From an uncultured Alistipes sp. (GTDB lineage Bacteria; Bacteroidota; Bacteroidia; Bacteroidales; Rikenellaceae), in assembly GCA_900769525.1 (NCBI GenBank), contig CAAGGY010000094.1, positions 1 through 6,987 on the forward strand: a DNA stretch of 6,987 bases, written 5' to 3'. The position numbers and the translations under genes are program-made. Positions 1 through 6,727 of the stretch are shown one piece after another. How positions within the stretch are numbered: the first letter of the stretch is position 1; every line of letters begins with the position of its first letter. Below the pieces are notes generated by a model. The model was not told the DNA's origin. It searched no databases and saw only the letters and a list, made by a program, of their open reading frames with translations.

Positions 1-78
1 GGTGAGTGGCTTAAACCAGCAGTTTGCTAAACTGCCGATATCGTAAGGTATCCGCTGGTTCGAATCCAGTGCCCTCCG
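1..78 (+). tRNA. tRNA-Ser (anticodon GCU), 5' end cut off by the window edge
   Basis: This is the 3' part of a class II tRNA. Visible parts are the D arm (GGT 1-3 pairing with ACC 15-17), an anticodon stem (19-23 with 31-35) closing a seven-base loop with GCT at 26-28, a long variable arm (37-42 pairing with 47-52, loop GTAA), and a T arm (54-58 with 66-70) enclosing TTCGAAT. The 3' acceptor strand is GCCCTCC (71-77) and the discriminator is G78. A long variable arm plus a GCU anticodon identifies a serine tRNA reading AGC/AGU codons. The discriminator is followed by CAA, so CCA is not encoded and must be added after transcription, as is common in Bacteroidetes. The 5' acceptor strand and positions 8-9 lie outside the window. 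Confidence 0.96.
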
Positions 79-86
79 CAATGAAT

Positions 87-127
87 AGTCTACAAAGATT
101 TGATTTTCAATCTTGTAGACTTTTTTT
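87..127 (+). terminator. Rho-independent terminator of the tRNA-Ser transcript
   Basis: An almost perfect hairpin starts nine bases after the tRNA. Bases 87-95 pair with 113-121 and 97-100 pair with 109-112, with A96 bulged and an eight-base loop at 101-108. The stem runs directly into seven Ts (121-127). The stem is AT-rich, but its length and the T-tract fit intrinsic termination of the plus-strand tRNA transcript. Confidence 0.85.
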
Positions 128-162
128 GTACCCAAAAAGTTGCACCAAAAATGCACCAAAAA
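127..162. repeat. Tandem 11-bp direct repeat TGCACCAAAAA beside the tRNA, plus a degenerate copy
   Basis: Two exact, directly abutting copies of TGCACCAAAAA lie at 141-151 and 152-162. A related copy, TGTACCCAAAAA, lies at 127-138. They sit between the tRNA-Ser terminator and the terminator of the opposing operon. Short direct repeats next to a tRNA 3' end resemble arm-type integrase sites or the scar of an integrated element. That reading is inference, because no integrase gene or duplicated tRNA end is visible here. The A-rich ends also supply the T-tract of the minus-strand terminator, so the array may have no separate function. Confidence 0.5.
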
Positions 163-186
163 AAGCCACTCGTGTGAGTGGCTTTT
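158..186 (-). terminator. Terminator at the end of the minus-strand operon, possibly bidirectional
   Basis: A perfect 11-bp stem (161-171 pairing with 176-186) has a four-base loop, GTGT. Read on the minus strand, the GC-rich stem runs into seven Ts (the complement of A158-164), about 15 bases after the ygiQ stop codon. The plus-strand side has only four Ts, so termination should be strongest for the minus-strand operon, with a possible backup role for plus-strand transcription from the tRNA. Confidence 0.88.
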
Positions 187-201
187 ACCATATAAATAAA
201 A

Positions 202-2031
202 CTATCTCCTGCGTCGTGGAGCAGGACGTGACGAGCCTGGTTGTGTAGGACGGCTCGTTGTGCGTGGCTGAGGCTTTCGTGTGGTGTGACCCTGACCACG
301 TCCCTCGGTGCGAGGTTTTGCCTCAGGAAGTTGACCACCAAAGAAGTAGCTCTTCTGCTTGCGCTTATCATCCTGCGAGCGAGCGACATAAATCTTCTCG
401 CCAGTATAAGGGTTCTCGCCCATATAGAACATTGTCGACGACAGCGTCATAGGCGTAGGCGTGAGGTCCTGCACCTGTTCAAGGCTAAAGTGCAGATTAC
501 CAAGCACCTTATCGGCCAACGAGGCCATATCGCGCTCCTGGCACCCAGGGTGCGACGATATAAAATATGGTATAAGCTGATAGTTTAGTCCCTCACGACG
601 GCACACCTGCTTGAAGCGTGAGTTCATCTTCTCGAAGAGCGTGAACGAGGGCTTACGCATAAGGTTGAGAACATGATCCTCGGTATGCTCAGGAGCGACC
701 TTCAGACGACCAGAGGTATGGTGCTTAACAACGGTCTCGAAGTAGTTCGACTCGTCGAAGAGGTCGTAACGAATGCCACTACCCACGAATGCTCGCTTGA
801 TACCCTTCACCGCACGAATCTTAGCATATAAATCAAGCAGTGGCTGGTGGTCGTTATTCATATTTGGGCAGAGCTTAGGGTGCAGGCACGAGGGGCGTTT
901 GCAGCGTTTGCAGAGCTCCTCATTTTTGCCCGACATACGATACATATTTGCCGACGGAGCACCGATATCCGAGAGGTAGCCCTTGAAGTCAGGCATCTTT
1001 GTAACACGCTCAACCTCAGCAATAATAGAGCGCTCCGAGCGTGACGAGATAAACTTGCCTTGATGTGCCGAGATGGTGCAGAACGAGCAGCCACCAAAGC
1101 AACCTCGATGTATGTTAATCGAGTGCTTAATCATCTCCCAAGCAGGAATATCGCCCTTACCCTTATAGCGAGGGTGTGGCGCACGCTCATACGGCAAGTC
1201 GAACGAGTGGTCGAGCTCCTCGGTTGTAAGGCGCTCGTGAGGCGGTGTGATAACCACATACCTATCGCCCACAGGCTCAACAAGCGTGGTCTCGCACTGC
1301 ATCATATTACTCAATATCTCGATATCGCAGAAGTTCTTGCCAAACTTCTGTTTATCCTCGACACACTGCTCAAAGGAGTTGAGCACTATGGTTTTGCCAT
1401 TATAGAGCTTCTCGACATACTCCCTATCGGCCATAAATCCCACCTGGCGCAAGCCACGCAACAATTTCATATTGAAGCCATTACGCAGAGCCTTAGCCAC
1501 CTCACGGATGACCTTGTCGCCCATACCGTAGACAAGCAGGTCGGCACCCGACGTCTCAAGAATCGACTCACGCAGCTTGTCGCTCCAGTAGTCGTAGTGC
1601 GTCAAGCGGCGCAACGATGCCTCGATACCTCCCACAACAACGGGGGTATGAGGATACAACTGCTTGAGAATCTTAGTATATGTATCCACCGTACGGTCGG
1701 GACGGAATCCGGCCTTGCCTCCTGGCGTATAGGCATCGTTCGAGCGTAGGCGTAGATTGGCAGTATAGTGGTTGACCATCGAGTCCATAGCTCCTGCCGA
1801 GACTGCGAAGAACAGGCGTGGCTTGCCCAACTTCTTGAAGTCACGCAGGTCGTCACGCCAGTTGGGTTGTGGTACGATAGCCACACGGTAGCCCTCAGCC
1901 TCGAGTATGCGACCAATCACCGCAGGACCAAAGGCTGGGTGGTCGATATAGGCATCGCCCGAGAAGATAATCACGTCGAGCTCATCCCATCCACGAGCCT
2001 CGACCTCTTTGCTTGTTGTCGGCAGAAACAT
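202..2031 (-). CDS. ygiQ: YgiQ-family radical SAM protein
   Basis: This is a full-length 609-residue member of the YgiQ (UPF0313) radical SAM family, whose biochemical role is not settled. The N-terminus (MFLPTT, then GDAYIDHPAFG at 25-35) and the block VVGGIEASLRR (132-142) are family hallmarks. The radical SAM core holds the 4Fe-4S motif with C311, C315 and C318 (RGCFGGCSFC), followed by a second cysteine group at C374, C377, C382 and C388. Such a second group is typical of the family but its role is unknown. The last 40 residues are a low-complexity Arg/Pro/Thr/Ser/Gly tail ending in four arginines. The ATG at 2031 is chosen because it gives the family's usual N-terminus; it follows an AT-rich leader in a 47-nt gap after rluD. 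This is the last gene of the operon, with a terminator just downstream. Family assignment is firm; function is open. Confidence 0.95.
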   Translation of the reverse strand: MFLPTTSKEVEARGWDELDVIIFSGDAYIDHPAFGPAVIGRILEAEGYRVAIVPQPNWRDDLRDFKKLGKPRLFFAVSAGAMDSMVNHYTANLRLRSNDAYTPGGKAGFRPDRTVDTYTKILKQLYPHTPVVVGGIEASLRRLTHYDYWSDKLRESILETSGADLLVYGMGDKVIREVAKALRNGFNMKLLRGLRQVGFMADREYVEKLYNGKTIVLNSFEQCVEDKQKFGKNFCDIEILSNMMQCETTLVEPVGDRYVVITPPHERLTTEELDHSFDLPYERAPHPRYKGKGDIPAWEMIKHSINIHRGCFGGCSFCTISAHQGKFISSRSERSIIAEVERVTKMPDFKGYLSDIGAPSANMYRMSGKNEELCKRCKRPSCLHPKLCPNMNNDHQPLLDLYAKIRAVKGIKRAFVGSGIRYDLFDESNYFETVVKHHTSGRLKVAPEHTEDHVLNLMRKPSFTLFEKMNSRFKQVCRREGLNYQLIPYFISSHPGCQERDMASLADKVLGNLHFSLEQVQDLTPTPMTLSSTMFYMGENPYTGEKIYVARSQDDKRKQKSYFFGGQLPEAKPRTEGRGQGHTTRKPQPRTTSRPTQPGSSRPAPRRRR

Positions 2032-2078
2032 ATCTCTATCTTTTACCTATTTATTATCCCTACAACTTAGACCAAAGC

Positions 2079-3161
2079 CTAAATCTCGTCCAAGTCGAGG
2101 CCCACAGAGTCGGTATAGGTCTCCCACTTCTGGAGTACGGCCTTAAAGTCGTCGGGAAGCTCCGACTCAAATTGCACATACTTACCCGTTGTTGGGTGGT
2201 CAAAGCCTAAGGCTCGTGCGTGGAGCGACTGGCGAGGGATAAGCTTGAAGCAGTTCTCGATAAACTGCTTATATTTCATAAATGTAGTACCCTTCAAGAT
2301 GCGGTTACCACCATAGCGCTCGTCGTTAAACAAAGGGTGGCCCTGCCACGACATATGGACACGAATCTGGTGCGTACGGCCCGTCTCGAGGCGGCACTCA
2401 ACAAGTGTTACATAGCCATAGCGGCGCAACACCTTGAAGTGTGTCACGGCATGCTTGCCATCCGAGCCATCGGCAAAGACATACATCTGCAAACGCTCCT
2501 TAGGGCTACGGCCGATATTTCCGATGATTGTACCCTCATCCTCAGCGATGTTTCCCCAGACAAGAGCCACGTAGCGGCGATAGATGGTATGGTCGAAGAA
2601 CTGCTTGGCGAGCTTGGCGTGCGCCTTCTCGTTCTTGGCCACAACCAAAAGACCTGAGGTATCCTTGTCAATACGGTGCACAAGGCCTGCTCGGGCGTTA
2701 CCCTCCGAGAACATAGGCAGATCTTTAAGGTGCCACGAGAGAGCGTGGACCAATGTTCCGTTGTGGTTACCAACACCTGGGTGAACAACCATGCCAGCCT
2801 CCTTATTTACCACGATGATGTCGTCATCCTCGTAGACGATATTTAGCGGAATATTCTCTGGCACGATCTCCTCCTTGCGACGAGGATATGGCATCACGAT
2901 AGATATCTGGTCGAGCGGCTTAATCTTGTAGCTCGACTTCTGAGGCTTGCCATTTACCAGGATATTCTGCCCGTCGGCAGCCGCCTGAATACGATTTCGT
3001 GATGTATTCTCGAGACGTATGGTGAGGTACTTATCGAGGCGCATCATCGACTGCCCCTTATCAACGGTTACGCTGAAGTGCTCATACATCTCATCGCCAT
3101 CCGAGACCGACTCGCCCTGCGAAAGTTCTAAATCATCTGTTAGTAGCTCATCGGCTACCAT
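2079..3161 (-). CDS. rluD: RluA/RluD-family 23S rRNA pseudouridine synthase
   Basis: This cytoplasmic enzyme converts specific uridines to pseudouridine. The closest family role is RluD acting on helix 69 of 23S rRNA, but the exact target cannot be read from sequence. Counting from ATG 3161 (360 residues), there is an acidic N-terminal stretch, an S4 RNA-binding domain at about 40-90 (LDKYL onward), and the catalytic domain with HRIDKDTSG at 162-170. The catalytic aspartate is D165, and the conserved RTHQIRVH block lies near 262-269. An in-frame GTG at 3179 would add six residues. ATG 3161 is preferred because GTG starts are uncommon in Bacteroidetes and the ATG sits in TATTGATATGG, the same 11-mer found at the possible internal start of the upstream fusion gene. 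It lies 45 nt after that gene's stop. A PASTA gene followed by rluD is an arrangement I recall from Bacteroidales. Confidence 0.93.
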   Translation of the reverse strand: MVADELLTDDLELSQGESVSDGDEMYEHFSVTVDKGQSMMRLDKYLTIRLENTSRNRIQAAADGQNILVNGKPQKSSYKIKPLDQISIVMPYPRRKEEIVPENIPLNIVYEDDDIIVVNKEAGMVVHPGVGNHNGTLVHALSWHLKDLPMFSEGNARAGLVHRIDKDTSGLLVVAKNEKAHAKLAKQFFDHTIYRRYVALVWGNIAEDEGTIIGNIGRSPKERLQMYVFADGSDGKHAVTHFKVLRRYGYVTLVECRLETGRTHQIRVHMSWQGHPLFNDERYGGNRILKGTTFMKYKQFIENCFKLIPRQSLHARALGFDHPTTGKYVQFESELPDDFKAVLQKWETYTDSVGLDLDEI

Positions 3162-3206
3162 ATCAATACTATCAATCACAAATTCTTAGCTCTTGGGTTA
3201 TGCACT

Positions 3207-5567
3207 CTACTCTACTACGCTATCATCAACCTCAGCATCTGTGGCTGGAGGTGGTGCGATAAGCGATGGTGTCTCCTGCTTAGGCTCCTCGCCATTAATC
3301 ATCACATCGCCATCAACACCCGTTGCCACATCGCCAGCCTCTGCCTCAGCAGCCTGACGCTCTGCCTCCTCAGCCTCCTGGCGTGCTGCCTCCTGCTCGG
3401 CCTCCTGTTCCATCAATCGGCGCTGCTCCTCATAATACTTAGAGTTGCGATCAGAGATCTTTGACAGTGAGTCGATAAGCTTATCATCGCAGGTTAGATA
3501 GATAGATACCTTTGTACCTCGAGTAACACCCTTCTTCGATGGCTGCGTCTGCATATACACACGTGCCAAACGACGGCTCTTAAGGTCGGTGATACTCTCA
3601 TCGTAGACCACCTTGTTCACATTCAAACCACTTGTCCACAGCGCATTCTTAGCCTGCGAAAGACGCATACCCATAAGTTGAGGCACTGAGGTGTACTGCT
3701 TGCCAGCACGATAACCGACGTAGAGTGTAACGTCCGAACCCTCAGGCAGCTTTAGGTTTGTGGTACGTGTGATAGTACGTCCTGCAACCTTCTGGTCGAG
3801 AATCTGTCCATCGTACGAGTGAGGCACATAGATAAGTCTCTCAATATTGAAACCATCACGCTCAAGTTGGTTGATAGCCTGACGCAACGACTGGTTAGCG
3901 ACATAAGGCACACGAACCATACGGCGAGTGTAGGCATTCACCGTGAGGTAGATTTTTCTATCGGGCTTGACGGTCACCTCACGAACAATCGAAGGTGCTG
4001 GACGCTGGTCGATGACCATACCGCCAGCAATATCCGCCTCATGCACCGAGTCACTAACAATAATCTGCAAATCGAGATCACGAGCCAAAGCCTTAGCCTC
4101 CTCGACCGACATCTCAATAAAGTTGGGCACAACAATCTGCTTGCCATGGCGAGTGCCAAGCATAAGTCCAAAGTAGACACAAAACAGAAGCAAAATGCCA
4201 CACACGCCCACCAAAACAGCATTCAAAAGCAGACTTGAGCGAGTAAGCATCGCCTTCAATCCGCCCCCCTTCAACACCTTGCCAGCAGACTTAGGGGTAG
4301 ATGTACCCGCATTGCCACTCTTCTTGTTCATTTCCATATCAATATTTTTCGTTTCTTCCTTAATTTGCTCACTCACCACAGCGTGCTGCTCGGCAGTAGG
4401 CTCTTTAGGCTCGGCTTCGGCCTCCTGCTGGAGTAGTCTCTCCACTGAGGCATCCTCGGCATACTCCTTAACTACTGCTATTGTTGGCTCGCTGCGCTTA
4501 AGCTCGTTGTAGTGTGTGTCACGCTCCACAGCAACAAAGCCCGCATCGTGGACCATAGCCTCAAGCTCCTCAACGCTCATCGTAGGACGAGCATCGGCAC
4601 CCGCCATTGAGTATATCTTTGTCGAGTCGTCGATAGTTCCGTCAATATCATCGGCACCAAAGGCCAGAGCCATCTCAGTAACACTCTTGCCATAGGCCAC
4701 CCAGTAGGCCTTGATATGTGGAATGTTATCGAGGAATATGCGGCTCATGGCTATCATTCGCATATCCTCCTCCACCGAGCACTCACCACACTCCGACATA
4801 CGGTTGTTGCGACTGCGATACTTTAGCGGAATGAAGGCATTAAAGCCAGGGGTCTCATCTTGCAACTCACGCAGACGATTGAGGTGGTCGACACGCTGCT
4901 CGATAGTCTCGACATGGCCATAGAGCATTGTGCAGTTGGTATCGAGGCCAAGGTTGTGGGCTGTGCGATGCACCGCAAGCCACTCTTCAGAGGAGCACTT
5001 ATCGGGACATAACTTAGCACGTAGCTCCTCATCGAAGAGCTCGGCACCGCCACCAGGGATGCTCTCCATACCCGCCTCCATAAGACGACGTAGACCCTGC
5101 TCGAGCGTAAGCTCCGCACGGCGAATCATATACGATATCTCAACCGCCGTATAGGCCTTGATTGCCACATCTGGCAGGGCACGCTTCACACGACGAATCA
5201 TCTCGCAGTAGGTATCGAGCGTATGGTCGGGGTGGACACCTCCAACAATATGTACCTCTGTGATACCCTTACCTACCATCTCACGAGCACGCTCCTCAAT
5301 CTGGTCGAGAGTCAAGTTCCAGGCGTCGGCATCACCCTGACGACGACGGAACGAGCAGAACTCGCAGTTGAAGATGCAGATATTCGATGGCTCAAGGTGG
5401 ATATTGCGGTTATAATAGACAAGCTCACCACTCGATGCACGCTTACGGCTTACAGCCAACTCGCTAAGCAACCACAATGGCGCTTCACGCCACAGGGTTA
5501 CAGCATCTGATGTTGTGAGGCGTTCGCCTCGACGTAGATAGTCGACAATATGTGAAATACTCTGCAT
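3207..5567 (-). CDS. mqnE: Fusion: aminofutalosine synthase (MqnE) + TM helix + three PASTA domains
   Basis: One 786-residue open frame joins two proteins. Residues 1-355 are MqnE, the radical SAM enzyme that makes 6-amino-6-deoxyfutalosine from 3-[(1-carboxyvinyl)oxy]benzoate and SAM in the futalosine route to menaquinone. Seen motifs are C64/C68/C71 (CIFNCEFC), PGGGAE 171-176, TMLYGHVET 213-221, LRELQDET 232-239, DNIPHIKAYW 280-289, GADDIDGT 304-311 and VERDTHYN 347-354. Residues 356-440 are a Glu/Ala-rich linker ending in a basic patch. A transmembrane helix at about 444-471 precedes PASTA repeats at about 476-544, 551-618 and 625-692, then an Ala/Glu/Gln coiled coil (705-745) and an acidic tail. 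No kinase or transpeptidase domain is present. Predicted topology is enzyme inside, PASTA outside. ATG 5567, one base after the lptG stop, gives the usual MqnE N-terminus; upstream in-frame ATGs at 5603 and 5594 lie inside lptG. Internal starts at 4337/4331 could give free PASTA protein. Confidence 0.9.
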   Translation of the reverse strand: MQSISHIVDYLRRGERLTTSDAVTLWREAPLWLLSELAVSRKRASSGELVYYNRNIHLEPSNICIFNCEFCSFRRRQGDADAWNLTLDQIEERAREMVGKGITEVHIVGGVHPDHTLDTYCEMIRRVKRALPDVAIKAYTAVEISYMIRRAELTLEQGLRRLMEAGMESIPGGGAELFDEELRAKLCPDKCSSEEWLAVHRTAHNLGLDTNCTMLYGHVETIEQRVDHLNRLRELQDETPGFNAFIPLKYRSRNNRMSECGECSVEEDMRMIAMSRIFLDNIPHIKAYWVAYGKSVTEMALAFGADDIDGTIDDSTKIYSMAGADARPTMSVEELEAMVHDAGFVAVERDTHYNELKRSEPTIAVVKEYAEDASVERLLQQEAEAEPKEPTAEQHAVVSEQIKEETKNIDMEMNKKSGNAGTSTPKSAGKVLKGGGLKAMLTRSSLLLNAVLVGVCGILLLFCVYFGLMLGTRHGKQIVVPNFIEMSVEEAKALARDLDLQIIVSDSVHEADIAGGMVIDQRPAPSIVREVTVKPDRKIYLTVNAYTRRMVRVPYVANQSLRQAINQLERDGFNIERLIYVPHSYDGQILDQKVAGRTITRTTNLKLPEGSDVTLYVGYRAGKQYTSVPQLMGMRLSQAKNALWTSGLNVNKVVYDESITDLKSRRLARVYMQTQPSKKGVTRGTKVSIYLTCDDKLIDSLSKISDRNSKYYEEQRRLMEQEAEQEAARQEAEEAERQAAEAEAGDVATGVDGDVMINGEEPKQETPSLIAPPPATDAEVDDSVVE
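3361..3410. repeat. Degenerate GCCTCCTG repeats coding for the Ala/Glu coiled-coil tail
   Basis: GCCTCCT(G) recurs at 3364, 3373, 3388 and 3400, with spacings of 9, 15 and 12 bases, all multiples of three. On the coding (minus) strand these give repeated glutamine/glutamate-glutamate-alanine steps in the C-terminal coiled coil of the PASTA part. The in-frame spacing suggests length change by slippage without loss of frame. This is a low-complexity coding repeat, not a mobile element. Confidence 0.45.
4329..4365 (-). promoter_or_regulatory. Possible internal translation start for a free-standing PASTA protein
   Basis: Inside the fusion gene, just before its transmembrane module, the coding strand turns AT-rich (AACGAAAAATATTG) and reaches two in-frame ATGs at 4337 and 4331, followed by AACAAGAAG. 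A purine run, AAGGAAG, lies about 15 to 20 bases upstream. The segment TATTGATATGG around the first ATG is identical to the one at the preferred rluD start. This looks like the start leader of an ancestral separate PASTA gene. Initiation here would give a protein of 376 (or 374) residues with a basic cytoplasmic end, one TM helix and three PASTA domains. Use of the site is inference. Confidence 0.4.
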
Positions 5568-5568
5568 A

Positions 5569-6678
5569 CTACTTCGGTGCTTTAATGTAAACATATGCGG
5601 CAATTATCGCAAAGACTATATTTGGCAACCATACACCCAACCATGGTATCATAGAGCCACTAATAGCAATCTGCTCAAAGACACGTCCCAGCATAATGTA
5701 ACTGAAGCAGAGCGCAATACCGAGACCGATGTGCACACCCATACCTCCTCGCACCTTGCGTGACGACAACGACACACCGATAAGTGTAAGGATAAAGGTT
5801 GCTATCGAGTAGGAGTAGCGAGCATGGCGCTCAACCTCAATGATATAGACATCATCGGAGCTCTTCTCCCTCTGCTGCTCAATATAGTCGCTAAGCTCGC
5901 TGATGGTCATTGTCTTAACAAGCGACTTTGTCTCACCCAGCTCTCGGGCATCGAGGTTAATCAACGTGTCGAGGTTGCGGTGTAGCTCAAAGTCATAGGT
6001 GCCCGTCTCGGTGCGACGATAGGTAACATAGCGAGGTGCTGTCCAACGTCCCGACTCCTCATCAAACGAGGCACTCGAAGCCTCAAGCTTCGCCACCAGC
6101 TTAGAGTCGTCGTACTCCTCAAGGGCGAAGAACGAGACATTCTCGGCACGAGGGCTATAGCCACGCACATAGGCATACGTTCCTGGGGCAATCTGACGAT
6201 AGGCATTCTCGTCGTAGAGCACACGCTGACTACTCTTGATATACTGGCTCTCAAACTGAATAATCTCACGCTGTGCCTGTGGTATCACCCAGAGGCTAAG
6301 GCTCATATTGAGCACCGTGATGATAAGCGAGCCAAGGAAGTATGGCCACATAAGTCTACGGAAGCTAACGCCTCCCGACAAGATAGCCACAATCTCGGTC
6401 TGCATCGCCAGCTTCGAGGTGAAGAATATCACGGCGATAAAGGTAAACAGGGCCGAGAACTGATTGATAAAGTAGGGGATAAAGTTGAGGTAGTAGTCGT
6501 TGACGACTGCCTTCCATGGTGCCTTCAGCTCCGTGAAGTCATCGACCTTCTCAACGTAGTCGAAGACCACGACGATGATAATAATCATCATAAGGCCAAA
6601 GACATAGGTCCTCAAGAACTTTCCGAGGATATATCTATCGAGGGTTCTATAACCCGGTATTGACGGTATAAGTCTCAT
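5569..6678 (-). CDS. LptF/LptG-family (YjgP/YjgQ) LPS export permease
   Basis: This 369-residue inner-membrane protein belongs to the family that, with the ATPase LptB, extracts lipopolysaccharide from the inner membrane and passes it toward the LptC/LptA bridge. The family architecture is visible: a short cytoplasmic N-terminus (LDRYILGKFLRTY, 13-25), transmembrane helices at about 24-40, 66-88 and 111-133, a hydrophilic periplasmic domain at about 140-280 (the beta-jellyroll region in known structures), and helices at about 290-306, 312-331 and 345-364. TEIVAILSGGVSFRRLM (94-110) matches the conserved cytoplasmic coupling region between TM2 and TM3. Whether it acts as LptF or LptG cannot be decided from this copy; its partner must lie elsewhere. 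The start is ATG 6678, 49 nt after the tgt stop. The stop at 5569-5571 is one base from the mqnE ATG, so translational coupling is likely. Confidence 0.92.
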   Translation of the reverse strand: MRLIPSIPGYRTLDRYILGKFLRTYVFGLMMIIIIVVVFDYVEKVDDFTELKAPWKAVVNDYYLNFIPYFINQFSALFTFIAVIFFTSKLAMQTEIVAILSGGVSFRRLMWPYFLGSLIITVLNMSLSLWVIPQAQREIIQFESQYIKSSQRVLYDENAYRQIAPGTYAYVRGYSPRAENVSFFALEEYDDSKLVAKLEASSASFDEESGRWTAPRYVTYRRTETGTYDFELHRNLDTLINLDARELGETKSLVKTMTISELSDYIEQQREKSSDDVYIIEVERHARYSYSIATFILTLIGVSLSSRKVRGGMGVHIGLGIALCFSYIMLGRVFEQIAISGSMIPWLGVWLPNIVFAIIAAYVYIKAPK

Positions 6679-6727
6679 ATCTTAGCATTTGGCCGAACGT
6701 CGTCGACCTAAGTTTTAGTTTACGCCA

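Noticed and set aside
24..248. A small plus-strand open frame starting inside the tRNA.
   Set aside because: It runs through the tRNA, two terminator hairpins and the repeat, so it cannot be a real gene.
1060..1749. A 229-codon plus-strand open frame opposite ygiQ.
   Set aside because: It lies entirely antisense to the well-conserved YgiQ core. Its translation shows no recognisable domain and it has no leader, so it is a codon-bias shadow.
2032..2080. A Bacteroidetes-type promoter (TAnnTTTG) for ygiQ in the rluD-ygiQ gap.
   Set aside because: The closest match, TAGGCTTTG overlapping the rluD stop, has one base too many in its spacer and no convincing upstream TTTG element, so ygiQ is best seen as read from the operon.
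2220..2657. A 145-codon plus-strand open frame opposite rluD.
   Set aside because: It is antisense to the catalytic domain of RluD, with no family motif; treated as a shadow.
3162..3179. GTG start for rluD at 3179.
   Set aside because: Possible, but it adds only six residues before the acidic leader. The ATG at 3161 has a better start context and GTG starts are rare in this group.
3819..4238. A 139-codon plus-strand open frame opposite the PASTA repeats.
   Set aside because: The opposite strand encodes clear PASTA repeats and a TM helix; the plus-strand product has no recognisable features.
5568..5603. Longer starts for the MqnE fusion at ATG 5603 or 5594.
   Set aside because: They lie inside the permease coding region and add residues that do not match the MqnE N-terminus. 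ATG 5567 gives the expected start right after the permease stop.
6679..6727. A terminator or promoter between tgt and the permease gene.
   Set aside because: The 49-nt gap holds only a short GTCGAC-type palindrome, with no T-tract and no TAnnTTTG match.
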